A DNA stretch of 64,000 nt. Source: an uncultured Microbacterium sp. (GTDB taxonomy: Bacteria; Actinomycetota; Actinomycetes; Actinomycetales; Microbacteriaceae). The stretch lies in contig NZ_CALBRW010000043.1 of assembly GCF_937927635.1 (NCBI RefSeq), positions 23,356-87,355 of the forward strand. The letters are read 5' to 3'. Below, in pieces: positions 1-8,251 of the stretch. Made by a program: the position numbers and the translations under genes. The notes under the pieces were generated by a model that was given only the letters and a program-made list of their open reading frames with translations, ran no database searches and had not been told where the DNA came from. Numbering within the stretch: position 1 is the first letter of the stretch; every line of letters starts with the position of its first letter.

Positions 1-653
1 ATCCAGGTGCGGTCCCATTCGTGCGCGTCAATCTGCGCGCGCTGCACGATCTCACTCTGCACGATCGCCTCCGCGCGCTCGGCCACCTCATCCGCGTCCG
101 CCGCGGGGATCACGGCGATCCCATCCGCATCGCCGACGATCAGGTCGCCGTCGTTGACCGCGATGCCACCGATGGATGCCGGCACATGCACCTCGCCGGG
201 ACCGCTCTTGTAGGGCCCCAAGTGAGAGAGGCCGCGCGCGTAGACCGGCATCGAGCCGGCGGAGATCTCATCGTGATCTCGGACGGCCCCGTCCACGATG
301 ATTCCGGAGAACCCGCGCGACTGTGCATAGGCAGTCATCAGCTCGCCCAGGATCGCGTTGGTGACATCGCCTCGTGCGTCGACGACGAGGATGTCGTCGA
401 CGCGGCCACGGTCCAGCGCGACGTGCACGGCGAGATTGTCGCCGGGCCGAGTGCGGACGGTCAGGGCGGTGCCGACCATCGAGGGGTGCTCGCCGTGCCG
501 CAGCGAGTTGCCAATGATATTCAGGCCGATGACCCCCGGCGTACGGCGCATGCTGTCGGAGATCGCCGCGGTGGGCAGCTTCCGGTACCGGGCGATGAGA
601 TCCGGACCAACAGCGGATGCCGCGGGCCGGACGACGATGACGTTCATGTCCAT
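1..653 (-). CDS. RraA-family aldolase/decarboxylase-like protein (3' end outside window)
   Basis: The reading frame stays open from the ATG at 653 to the window edge (217 codons), so the C-terminus is probably nearly complete but no stop is seen. Around residues 85-125 there is a DVTNAILGELMTAYA segment followed by GFSGIIVDGAVRDHDEI, the G-x-x-G...DG-x-VRD active-site signature of the RraA / 4-hydroxy-4-methyl-2-oxoglutarate aldolase fold. Members act either as metal-dependent aldolases or oxaloacetate decarboxylases, or as RNase E inhibitors. The setting, last in a TRAP-transporter and dehydrogenase operon and starting 2 bases after the preceding stop codon, argues for a catabolic aldolase or decarboxylase. 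An in-frame ATG at 647 is an alternative start. The substrate cannot be read from sequence. Confidence 0.85.
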   Translation of the reverse strand, partial: MDMNVIVVRPAASAVGPDLIARYRKLPTAAISDSMRRTPGVIGLNIIGNSLRHGEHPSMVGTALTVRTRPGDNLAVHVALDRGRVDDILVVDARGDVTNAILGELMTAYAQSRGFSGIIVDGAVRDHDEISAGSMPVYARGLSHLGPYKSGPGEVHVPASIGGIAVNDGDLIVGDADGIAVIPAADADEVAERAEAIVQSEIVQRAQIDAHEWDRTW

Positions 654-655
654 GA

Positions 656-1720
656 TCAGACTCGTTCCTTCTGTCCTGCTTGTGCTGCGGGGAAGGGAAT
701 GCCGCTGAGGTCATGCAGGGCGGTCAAAACTTCGACCGGCAGGGGGATGCCCTGATCGCGCCGTCCAGCCGCCATGCGCTCCTCGATCTCGCCGGGCACC
801 AAGACCTCGCCGCCCTCCACGGCGGTGGCCTTGATCCTCGATACGAGCGAACCCGCCCGGCTCTGGAAGGCGTCGCCGCCGGCGAACGCACCGGGATCGA
901 CTAGGTGCAGGAACGCCCCCACGCCCTGCGGGCGGTCGAGGTCGTCGTACAGGTCGCCGACGTCGGGGCCGGAGTTCGCCCCCGAGAGGATGGCCGACAT
1001 GATCTCCACCATCATCGCGATGCCGTAGCCCTTGGGACCGCCGAACGGGAGCACGCTGCCGTCGAGCGCAGCCTGCGTGTCGGTCGTCGGGTTGCCGTCG
1101 GGGTCGACCGCCCAGCCCTCGGGGATGTCGTGGCCGAGCTGGTCGGCGAGGATGATCTTCCCCCGGGCGACCACGCTGGTCGCCATGTCGAGCAGGATCG
1201 GATCCCGGTCCTGCGCGGGGACCGCGAACGTGAAGGGGTTGGTGCCGAGGTACCGCTCCCGTCCGCCCCAGGCGACCATCGTCGAGGGAGCGTTGCCCAG
1301 CAGCAGCGCGGCCGCCCCGGCGAGCGCCGCCCTGCGGGCGAAGAAGGCACCCGCCCCGTAGTGGTTGGAGTTGCGGACCGACACGGTCACGGCGCCGGTC
1401 TCGCGCATGCGCTCCAGGCCTAGCTCCAGGGCCCGGGCGAGGACCACCTGGCCTAGTCCGTTGTCGCCGTCGACGTGCATCACGGCCGGTCGATCGGCGA
1501 TGACCTCGACCGTCGGGTGGACGTTCACGAGCCCGCGGCGGATCCGCTCCACGTAGATGGGGATCCGACTCACTCCGTGCGAGTCGACGCCGCGCAGATT
1601 GGCGTCCACGAGGGATTCCGCGACCAGGGCGGCGTCGGCGTCGGGCACCCCCTCGCGGGCGAGGATCTCGGTGGCGTACGAGAGGAGGTCGGCGGACCGC
1701 ACCTCGCGTGGCGCGCTCAC
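656..1720 (-). CDS. Ldh2/malate-lactate dehydrogenase family oxidoreductase
   Basis: A 354-residue protein of the Ldh2 (malate/L-lactate/ureidoglycolate/sulfolactate dehydrogenase) family, a soluble NAD(P)-dependent fold unrelated to classical LDH. The signature GVDSHGVSRIPIYVERI lies near residues 43-60 and contains the conserved DSHG histidine. RNSNHYGAGAFFARRA and GTNPFTFAVPA follow, and PFGGPKGYGIAMMVEIMSAILSG is near residue 235. The length is normal. The GTG start at 1720 overlaps the upstream stop as GTGA, which fixes the start. As part of the TRAP operon it most likely oxidises a 2-hydroxyacid or reduces a 2-keto acid released from the imported substrate. Which hydroxyacid is unknown. 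Confidence 0.9.
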   Translation of the reverse strand: MSAPREVRSADLLSYATEILAREGVPDADAALVAESLVDANLRGVDSHGVSRIPIYVERIRRGLVNVHPTVEVIADRPAVMHVDGDNGLGQVVLARALELGLERMRETGAVTVSVRNSNHYGAGAFFARRAALAGAAALLLGNAPSTMVAWGGRERYLGTNPFTFAVPAQDRDPILLDMATSVVARGKIILADQLGHDIPEGWAVDPDGNPTTDTQAALDGSVLPFGGPKGYGIAMMVEIMSAILSGANSGPDVGDLYDDLDRPQGVGAFLHLVDPGAFAGGDAFQSRAGSLVSRIKATAVEGGEVLVPGEIEERMAAGRRDQGIPLPVEVLTALHDLSGIPFPAAQAGQKERV

Positions 1721-2880
1721 AGGCACTTCCGCAGCAGGTCGACGAAGTCGTCCGCCGTCGCCGGGCGCGGGTTGACCACCACGTTGCCCGACAGCATGCT
1801 GTCTTCGGCGATGGCCCGCAGATCGCTCTCCACGATGCCGTAGTCCGACAGTCGGGTCGGCGATCCGATGTCGCTGATGAGCCGCTCGACCTCGCGCACG
1901 CCGGCGTCGGCGGCATCCCGCAGCGTCATCTCGCGACGATCCACGCCGAAGATCCGGGCGATGTCGGCGAACTTCTCCGCCGCGGCGGCGACGTTGTACC
2001 GCATCACCCCGGGCAGCGTCACGGCGATCGCCTCGCCGTGCGGGATCTTCGCGACCGCACCGAGCGGCATCGCCATGGCGTGCGAGAGGCCCAGTCGCGT
2101 CGGCGCGAAGGCGCAGGCGGCCATGGTCGCGGCGATCGACATGTCGGCGCGCGCGGTGAGGTCGGCGCCGTCGAACACCGCGCGACGGAGCGACCCGGCG
2201 ATCAGCTCCATCGACTTGGCCGCCAGCGCCTCGCTGATCGGCTGCGTCGCCTTGTTGACGTACGACTCCAGCGCGTGCGCGAGCGCGTCGACGCCGCTGG
2301 CGATGGTCGTGCGGATCGGCACCGAGACGGTCAGCTCGGGGTCGACCAGCGCCAGCGACGCCGTCAGGTTGCGGCCGCCGACGCCGTACTTCGTGTTGGT
2401 GTCCTTCTCGGAGATGACCGACCAGATCGCGCACTCGCTGCCGGTGCCGGCCGTCGTCGGGATGGCGATCACCGGCATCCCCGGCGAGCTGGGCACGCTC
2501 AGTCCCGCGTAGTCGCGGATGTGCCCGGGGTTGGCGACCATCAGCGCGCCGGCCTTGGCCGTGTCGAGGGCGCTGCCGCCGCCGAGGCCCACGATGACCT
2601 CGACGCCGGAGTCGCGGGCGATCTCGGCGGTGCGCATCACGCCGCGTGCATCGGGCTCGGGCTCGACGTCGGTGAAGGTCTCGAACGACACGCCTGCGTC
2701 GGCGAGGATGCCCTCGACGCGGGCGACGGCGCCGGCCTTGACCAGGCCGGGATCCGAGACGAGCAGCACCCGTCCCCCCGAGCCCAGCGCCCGCACCTCT
2801 TCGGGGAGCGCCGACACCTCACCCGCGCCGAAGCGGATACGCGTGGCAAGTTCGAATGCGAAAGAACGTCGTGAGTCCAT
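1717..2880 (-). CDS. Iron-containing (group III) alcohol dehydrogenase
   Basis: A 387-residue protein of the Fe-ADH superfamily. The N-terminal nucleotide-binding half contains GLGGGSALDTAKA (about residues 97-109), the GGGSxxDxxK signature, then IPTTAGTGSE. The metal site is intact: Asp in LVDPELT, His in GVDALAHALESY, His in GLSHAMAMPLG and His in IPHGEAIA. It should interconvert a primary alcohol and aldehyde with NAD(P), feeding the aldehyde dehydrogenase encoded 9 bases upstream. Some members of the superfamily are maleylacetate reductases, but that role needs a different partner set. The ATG at 2880 is used. Confidence 0.93.
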   Translation of the reverse strand: MDSRRSFAFELATRIRFGAGEVSALPEEVRALGSGGRVLLVSDPGLVKAGAVARVEGILADAGVSFETFTDVEPEPDARGVMRTAEIARDSGVEVIVGLGGGSALDTAKAGALMVANPGHIRDYAGLSVPSSPGMPVIAIPTTAGTGSECAIWSVISEKDTNTKYGVGGRNLTASLALVDPELTVSVPIRTTIASGVDALAHALESYVNKATQPISEALAAKSMELIAGSLRRAVFDGADLTARADMSIAATMAACAFAPTRLGLSHAMAMPLGAVAKIPHGEAIAVTLPGVMRYNVAAAAEKFADIARIFGVDRREMTLRDAADAGVREVERLISDIGSPTRLSDYGIVESDLRAIAEDSMLSGNVVVNPRPATADDFVDLLRKCL

Positions 2881-2889
2881 ATCGAAGAC

Positions 2890-4335
2890 CTAACTGTTGA
2901 CCGTGTAGATGACTTTGCGCGTCGTGAAGAAGTCGAGCGACGTGTCGCCGATACCGAAGGCGCCCTGGCCGGAGGCGCCCACGCCGCCGAACGGCACGTG
3001 CCCCTCGCTCGTCGTGCCGTGGTTGACGTGCACCATGCCCGTGCGCAGGGAGCTCGTCGCCCGGTGGATCACTCCGGTGTCATCGCTGAACACCGAGGCG
3101 GTCAGACCGTAGGGGGTCTCGTTCGCGACGATCAGTGCCTCGTCGACGTCGCGCACCGGCACGATGGCGAGCACGGGAGCGAACACCTCCTCCACCGCGA
3201 GGGGGCTTCCGGCGGCCACATCGGTGACGAGCGTCGGCGCCATGAAGTTGCCGACGCGATCGTCGACGTCGCCGCCCAGGATCACGCGGGCGCCGTCCTT
3301 GACGGCATCCGCGACGAAGGCCCGTGCGTTCTCCAGCGCCGGCCGGTCCACGACCGGCCCCATGGTCGAGCCCTGCTCGAGACCGGGACCCACCACGATC
3401 GACGACGCCTGGTCGACCAGGGCCGCCTCGAGCTCGTCGCGTACGTCAGGGGTGACGATCACACGGCTGATCGCCGTGCATCGCTGACCGGATGCCGTGA
3501 ATGCCGCCCCGACGATCTCGCGGGCCGCACGGCTCACGTCCTTCACGCCCGCGACGATCGCCGCGTTCTTGCCGCCCATCTCCAGCTGGGTACGCGCGTT
3601 CCTGCGGGCGGCCCGCTCGCCGATGGCCAGACCGACCGCGGTCGATCCCGTGAAGGTGATGCCCTTCACCTCGGGTGCGTCCACGAGCAGGTTGCCGACC
3701 TCGCTGCCCGCCCCGAGGATCAGCCCGAACACGCCGGCCGGCAGCCCGAGCTCGTGCATGAGCTCGGCGATGATGACGCTCGCCCCGGGCGCCTGCATGG
3801 CCGGTTTGAGGATCACCGGGCATCCCGCCACGAGCGCCGGGATAACCTTGCGCACGGGTGTGAGGATCGGGAAGTTCCAGGGGGCGATCGCGACGACCGG
3901 GCCGATCGGCTCGCGCACGGCCCGGATGTCGGTCTCTGTGCGCGTACTCGGGTACGTGCGCTCGCCCATGCGCAGCGCCTCGCCCGCCCAGAAGCGGGAC
4001 TCGGAGATGACGCGCGCGGTCTCACCGTACGACTCGGCCCGCACCTTGCCCATCTCCCTCGTGGCGATGTCGGCCAGGTCGTCCTGCCTTCCCTCCCACA
4101 GGCGCAGGAAGTCGTGCACCAGATCCGAGCGCTCCGAGGCGGTCGTGCGGGCCCATCCGCCCGCGGCCCGCGCTGCGGCCTCCACGGCCCGCCGCACGTC
4201 GCCCGCGTCGGCGAGGGCGTACGACGCGACCGACTCGCCCGAGGCCGGGTCGGAGGTCACGCGGGTCGCCCGGCCCTGCGACGGCGCCCAGGCGCCGTCG
4301 ATGTAGCTGGTGAGCACGTCACCGTTGTCAGACAT
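2890..4335 (-). CDS. NAD(P)-dependent aldehyde dehydrogenase
   Basis: A complete 481-residue ALDH-superfamily enzyme oxidising an aldehyde to its acid. It has the Rossmann/active-site landmarks AIAPWNFPILTPVRKV (about residues 148-163), FTGSTAVG, the general base Glu in QLEMGGKNAA (about residue 250) and the catalytic Cys in TASGQRCTA (about residue 285). The last 80 residues contain HVPFGGVGASG, the usual oligomerisation/active-site end. It resembles the ketoglutarate-semialdehyde and succinate-semialdehyde dehydrogenase branch, but substrate cannot be assigned. It lies between the TRAP permease (39 bases upstream) and the Fe-ADH. An AGGAGAGAG run just before the ATG gives a good ribosome binding site. 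Confidence 0.93.
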   Translation of the reverse strand: MSDNGDVLTSYIDGAWAPSQGRATRVTSDPASGESVASYALADAGDVRRAVEAAARAAGGWARTTASERSDLVHDFLRLWEGRQDDLADIATREMGKVRAESYGETARVISESRFWAGEALRMGERTYPSTRTETDIRAVREPIGPVVAIAPWNFPILTPVRKVIPALVAGCPVILKPAMQAPGASVIIAELMHELGLPAGVFGLILGAGSEVGNLLVDAPEVKGITFTGSTAVGLAIGERAARRNARTQLEMGGKNAAIVAGVKDVSRAAREIVGAAFTASGQRCTAISRVIVTPDVRDELEAALVDQASSIVVGPGLEQGSTMGPVVDRPALENARAFVADAVKDGARVILGGDVDDRVGNFMAPTLVTDVAAGSPLAVEEVFAPVLAIVPVRDVDEALIVANETPYGLTASVFSDDTGVIHRATSSLRTGMVHVNHGTTSEGHVPFGGVGASGQGAFGIGDTSLDFFTTRKVIYTVNS

Positions 4336-4374
4336 CTCTCTCCTTCATCGAGGAATCCATCGCCAGGCCGCAGG

Positions 4375-5670
4375 TCACGGGGCGGCAGCAGGTATGTACC
4401 CGGTCAGCCACTGGGCCGGCCAGATGATCAGATCGGGGAACAGCGCCAGCACGAGGATCGCGAGCACGAGCACCACGTAGTGCGGGATCGCCGCCTTGAC
4501 GATCCTCTCCACGGGCAGCCGGCTCACGAACGAGGTCGCGAACAGCGCCACGCCGACCGGCGGCGTCACCAGTCCCATGGCCAGCGCCGCCACCAGGAAG
4601 ACGACGAAGTGGATCGGATCCACCCCGGCCGCGACCGCGGTGGGCATCAGCACGGGCGCGGTCAGCAGCAGTGCCGCGGTGATGTCCATCAGGGCGCCGA
4701 TGATCAGCAGGATGACCGCCATCAGCAGCAGGATGAGCCGAGGGTCATCCGTGATGCCGAGCATCCACGCGCTCACCTTCGCGGGGAGGCCGTCGATCAC
4801 GAAGATGTACGACGACGTGCTGGCCACCATGGCGATGAACAGGATGGTGCCGGTCATGATGCCCGAATCGATCAGCATCCGCGGGAACTCCCTCGGACGC
4901 ATGTCGCGGTAGAGCAGCACACCCACGAGCAGGGAGTACAGCACGGCGACGCCGGCCGCCTCGGTGGGCGTGAAGAGCCCTCCGAAGAGGCCGAACAGGA
5001 TCACCAGCGGGCCGCCCATCGCGGGCATCCCGACGATCACGACCCGCAGGGCCTTCTTGAACGGGGTCCGGGTGATGTCGCCGTAGGAGTTCTTCTTCGA
5101 GATCACGTAGTTCATGATCATGAGGGCCGCGATGAACACCACCGACGGGCCGAAGCCGCCGGCGAGTGCGCCGCCCACCGACACCCCGGCCGCCGAGGCG
5201 CCGATGATCATGAGGATGCTCGGCGGGATCACGGACGACAGGATCGAGGTCACCATGGTCATCGCCGCGCCGTAGGGGCGCGGATAGCCGTGATCGACCA
5301 TGGCCTTGATCTCGATCTTGCCGAGGCTGACCACGTCTGCGACCGACGATCCCGAGATCCCGCCAAAGATCGCGCTGCCGACCACGTTGACCTGGCCGAG
5401 GCCGCCGCGGAAGCGGCCGAAGAGCACCGAGGCCCCGTTGAAGATCCGGTCGGAGATGCCTCCGCCCGACATCACGTTCCCCGCGAGGACGAACAACGGC
5501 ACCGCGACGAGCAGGAAGCTGTTCATCGAGCTCATCATCGTCTGCGCGAGGACGTCGAGCGGTATGCCGTAGATGAGGATCGTCGTGACGAGACCGACCG
5601 CCAGCGCGAGCGCCAGCGGCACGCCGAGGAGCATGAGCACGAAGAAGATCAGGATGAGCGTGAGGCTCAT
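4375..5670 (-). CDS. dctM: TRAP transporter large (DctM-type) membrane subunit
   Basis: A 431-residue protein that is hydrophobic throughout, with about 12 predicted transmembrane helices, the normal size for the 12-TM DctM family. It forms the Na+-coupled transport channel together with the small subunit and the periplasmic-type binding protein. Family segments visible include VPLFVLAGNVMSGGGISDRI, GGISGSSVADVVSLG, SSVIPPSILMIIGA, GGLFTPTEAAGVAVLYSLLVG and LVTPPVGVALFATS. The start at 5670 is set by an ATGA overlap with the dctQ stop. A longer reading extending into dctQ is out of frame with that gene and is not used. Confidence 0.95.
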   Translation of the reverse strand: MSLTLILIFFVLMLLGVPLALALAVGLVTTILIYGIPLDVLAQTMMSSMNSFLLVAVPLFVLAGNVMSGGGISDRIFNGASVLFGRFRGGLGQVNVVGSAIFGGISGSSVADVVSLGKIEIKAMVDHGYPRPYGAAMTMVTSILSSVIPPSILMIIGASAAGVSVGGALAGGFGPSVVFIAALMIMNYVISKKNSYGDITRTPFKKALRVVIVGMPAMGGPLVILFGLFGGLFTPTEAAGVAVLYSLLVGVLLYRDMRPREFPRMLIDSGIMTGTILFIAMVASTSSYIFVIDGLPAKVSAWMLGITDDPRLILLLMAVILLIIGALMDITAALLLTAPVLMPTAVAAGVDPIHFVVFLVAALAMGLVTPPVGVALFATSFVSRLPVERIVKAAIPHYVVLVLAILVLALFPDLIIWPAQWLTGYIPAAAP

Positions 5671-6233
5671 GCGATCACCTCGCCCTCGAGCACGCGCCGG
5701 CGCAGGTTCTTGTCGAAGTACAGCCCCTGCACGGTGCCCACGATCGCGAGCAGCGCGCTGAGGATGAACGGGACCGTGACGATCCACATGCTGAGCCCCA
5801 GCGCAGGGCTGGTCTCGTTGGTGCGCATCTGCTGGATCATCAGGTCCACGCCCTTCCAGGCCAGCACGCCGAAGACGAACACGGCCGAGAGCATCGTCAG
5901 GTGGATGCTGAGCTTGCCGAGCCAGGCGGGACCCTTGGCGACGAGGTACGACATGCGAGGGTGCGCCGCGATGCGGAATCCCGCCGCCATGCCGAGGAAC
6001 ACGCCGTCCATGAAGAGGAACCGTGCCAGCTCCTCCGACCACACCGGCGGGGATCCCGCGACGCGCCCGACGATCTGCACGACGATCGCGACCAGCATCC
6101 CGAAGACCCCGAGAGCCAGCAGCGCGTCGACGACATGCCACATCCTCTCGCGCTTGAGCGTGGTGTGGATCTCGGACAGCACCTCGAACGTGTCGTCCTC
6201 GGGCTGCGCCTGGATCGGCGTCTCATCCGTCAT
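5667..6233 (-). CDS. dctQ: TRAP transporter small (DctQ-type) membrane subunit
   Basis: A 188-residue protein with an acidic N-terminus of about 30 residues and four hydrophobic helices (roughly residues 35-60, 68-88, 105-130 and 145-170). The typical DctQ motif SEELARFLFMDGVFLGMAAGFR is near residues 66-87, just after the GRVAGSPPVW loop. It pairs with DctM in the membrane. It lies between dctP (30 bases upstream) and dctM (4-base overlap), the canonical P-Q-M order. The N-terminal extension is longer than in many DctQ proteins but unremarkable. Confidence 0.92.
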   Translation of the reverse strand: MTDETPIQAQPEDDTFEVLSEIHTTLKRERMWHVVDALLALGVFGMLVAIVVQIVGRVAGSPPVWSEELARFLFMDGVFLGMAAGFRIAAHPRMSYLVAKGPAWLGKLSIHLTMLSAVFVFGVLAWKGVDLMIQQMRTNETSPALGLSMWIVTVPFILSALLAIVGTVQGLYFDKNLRRRVLEGEVIA

Positions 6234-6263
6234 CGGAGGTCACCCCCTTCGCCTGTCCCGCTC

Positions 6264-7280
6264 TCACTGGGTGAGTGCCTCGGTGTACTTCATGAACTTC
6301 TCGCCCACCAGCGGCGTGAATCCGGCGTACAGCTCGTGCGCGATGGCGGCGAACTCCTCGGTGGCCTCCGGCGTCAGCTCGTTGACCTTGACACCGCGGT
6401 CCTTGATGTCGGCGAGCTGCTTCTCGATCGCCTTGTCGTCTTCGGTGCGCTTCCACGTCGCCGTGTCGATGGCCGCGTCCTGCAGGACCTTCTGCACGTC
6501 GGCGGGGTAGCCGTCAAACTTCTTCTGGCCGAAGCCGAGCACGTAGCCGTCGTAGATGTGGTTGGTGAGCGACAGGTGGTCCTGGACCTCGAAGAACTTG
6601 TTGGCCACGGGGACCTCGAGCGGGTTCTCCTGCGCATCGATCGTGCCCAGTTGCAGCGCCGTGTACACCTCCGAGAAGTTCATCGGCGTGGGCACCGCGC
6701 CCAGGGCGCTGAAGAACTTCACCCAGAGCTCGTTCTGAGGCACCCGGATCTTGACGCCCTTGAAGTCGGCGGGCTTCTCGATCGCCTTGTCGTTCAGCGT
6801 GGTGACGCGGGGCGTGCGGGTCAGCATCGCCAGTCCCTCGATGTTCTGGGCCTTGAGCGACTCCAGCAGCGCGTCTCCGGCCTCGCCCGCGAGGAACTCG
6901 GCGTACGCGTCGCCGTCCTCGAACAGGTAGGGAAGGCTGATGACGTTCATGCCGGGCTCGAACGACGCGTACACGGAGGTGGAGATGATGGTCGCGTCGA
7001 GGGTGCCGTTGCCGAGCAGATTGACCGCGGCGTTCTGATCGCCGTTGAAGAGGGTGCCGTCGGGGAACACCTCGACCTTGACCTTGCCCTTGCTGAGCTC
7101 GTCGACTTTCTCGGCGAAGTGGGTCGCCGCCAGGCCGACCGAAGACCCGGCCGGGTCGCCGACGGCGATGCGGATGCTGGTCGTGGCGGCTCCGCCTCCG
7201 TCGCCGGATCCGGAACATCCGCTCAGGACGAGTGCGGTGACCGCCGCGACGGAAATGCCCACGAGGGTGCGCTTGAACAT
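6264..7280 (-). CDS. dctP: TRAP transporter solute-binding lipoprotein (DctP family)
   Basis: A 338-residue binding protein. The first 22 residues form a lipoprotein signal ending in VLSGC (Cys22), so it is tethered to the outer face of the membrane, followed by a Gly/Ser linker. The mature part has the DctP fold: FAEKVDELSKGKVKVEVFPDGTLF, VISLPYLFEDGDAYAEFLAG and PADFKGVKIRVPQNELWVKFFSALGAVPTPMNFSEVYTALQLGTIDAQENP, which carries the conserved Arg that salt-bridges a substrate carboxylate. That Arg points to a carboxylated substrate such as a sugar acid or other organic acid. The first gene of the transporter set, it is separated by 94 bases from the GntR gene. An AGGAG ribosome binding site precedes the ATG. 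Confidence 0.94.
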   Translation of the reverse strand: MFKRTLVGISVAAVTALVLSGCSGSGDGGGAATTSIRIAVGDPAGSSVGLAATHFAEKVDELSKGKVKVEVFPDGTLFNGDQNAAVNLLGNGTLDATIISTSVYASFEPGMNVISLPYLFEDGDAYAEFLAGEAGDALLESLKAQNIEGLAMLTRTPRVTTLNDKAIEKPADFKGVKIRVPQNELWVKFFSALGAVPTPMNFSEVYTALQLGTIDAQENPLEVPVANKFFEVQDHLSLTNHIYDGYVLGFGQKKFDGYPADVQKVLQDAAIDTATWKRTEDDKAIEKQLADIKDRGVKVNELTPEATEEFAAIAHELYAGFTPLVGEKFMKYTEALTQ

Positions 7281-7374
7281 CGTGATTCTCCTTTGAATAC
7301 AGGTGTGGTGCAGGTTGCGGGCACGGATGCGCCCGATGGTTTACAGCGGGTATCTGATCTGAAGGTGGGCTCGT

Positions 7375-8064
7375 TCAGGCGGATGGCGGAACGAGTTCGG
7401 GAAGTGTGTGACGGATGTAGTCGCGAAGCGCCTCGTGCGCCTGCTCCAGGTGACTGCGCATCGCACGGCTCGCTGCGCGCAGGTCGCGTCTGCCGAGTTC
7501 CTGGCAGACGATGCGGTGCTCATCGAGACTGCGGTCCCGGCGCGCCTCGGAGCGGTACGAGACGAATCGCTTGAACCGCGCGAGCTGACGATCGACGACG
7601 TGGTAGGCGCGGACGAGATGCTCGTTCCCGCTCGCGTCGATCAGCAGCCTGTGGAACCGGTCATCGCGCTCCAGGTAGCGCTCCACGTCGCTCTGCGGCA
7701 TCGGCGCCTCGAAGTCATCGAACATCGAAACGACCTCGTGAAGCCGCTCGTCGTCCCACTCCACGATGCGGCGCAGGCCCGCCGGCTCCATGAGCGAACG
7801 GAGCTCGGCGAGATCGTCGACGTCCTGAAGGCGGATCGGCGTGACGACCCAGCCCGTGGACGCTCTCCGTTCCACCAGCCCGGAGGCCTCGAGAAGATGG
7901 AGGGTGTCGCGAACAGGCGTCCGGCTGACACCGAACTCGGCTGCGAGCTCGTCGTGGTTGAGCTGCGTGCCCGGTGCGATCGTGCAGTCCACGATCGCAC
8001 GCTCCAGCTGAGCGTACATCTGCAGGCTGAGCTTGCGCACCCCGACCGGCCTGATCATCTCCAT
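7375..8064 (-). CDS. GntR-family regulator with FCD ligand domain
   Basis: A 229-residue protein from the ATG at 8064. The winged helix-turn-helix (about residues 10-75) includes LNHDELAAEFGVSRTPVRDTLHLLEASGLVERR. The C-terminal FCD domain carries the Asp/His metal-ligand positions DDRFHRLLIDASGN, SLDEHRIVCQEL and AMRSHLEQAH. FCD regulators usually repress transporter/catabolic operons and respond to an organic acid. It precedes dctPQM on the same strand. A perfect 20-bp palindrome begins 7 bases upstream of the start, a natural autoregulatory operator. No ribosome binding site is visible. A reading open further upstream to 8469 would run through the operator and the neighbouring promoter and is rejected. 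An ATG at 8058 is also possible. Confidence 0.9.
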   Translation of the reverse strand: MEMIRPVGVRKLSLQMYAQLERAIVDCTIAPGTQLNHDELAAEFGVSRTPVRDTLHLLEASGLVERRASTGWVVTPIRLQDVDDLAELRSLMEPAGLRRIVEWDDERLHEVVSMFDDFEAPMPQSDVERYLERDDRFHRLLIDASGNEHLVRAYHVVDRQLARFKRFVSYRSEARRDRSLDEHRIVCQELGRRDLRAASRAMRSHLEQAHEALRDYIRHTLPELVPPSA

Positions 8065-8071
8065 GGCATGA

Positions 8072-8091
8072 GTATCCCGTATACGGGATAC
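8072..8091. promoter_or_regulatory. Perfect palindrome, probable GntR/FCD operator
   Basis: The sequence is GTATCCCGTATACGGGATAC, a perfect 20-bp inverted repeat with a central GTATAC. It starts 7 bases upstream of the GntR start codon. FCD-type GntR proteins bind short palindromes of this sort, many with a GTAC/GTATAC-like core. Binding here would block transcription of the regulator and possibly of the downstream TRAP operon. Identity of the binder is inferred from proximity. Confidence 0.75.
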
Positions 8092-8188
8092 GAAGGCAAC
8101 TCTTTTCTTGATCGCTCTCAGCATCCACCGTTCCATGGCCAGGACTATATGCCCATTCCAATCATCTCCGCTACCCGAAGCGGAAAAT

Positions 8189-8211
8189 AATATGCGCAGT
8201 TTGCGCATATT
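8189..8211. promoter_or_regulatory. Inverted repeat in divergent promoter, probable DeoR operator
   Basis: Two perfect 9-bp arms, AATATGCGC and GCGCATATT, are separated by AGTTT. The site lies just upstream of a plausible -35 (TTGCCT, 8216-8221) and -10 (TAGACC, 8240-8245) for the plus-strand DeoR operon. The AT-rich arms stand out in this GC-rich DNA. The DeoR-family protein encoded at 8252 is the obvious candidate binder, but the GntR protein cannot be excluded. Confidence 0.65.
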
Positions 8212-8251
8212 GCACTTGCCTTCGAGCTGTCTCTTCCTGTAGACCAGTCCT

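Noticed and set aside
2998..6510. A very long plus-strand open frame opposite the ALDH and TRAP genes
   Set aside because: Arg/His/Asp-rich translation without domains; it is the antisense shadow expected from GC-rich codon bias. The minus-strand frames have intact families.
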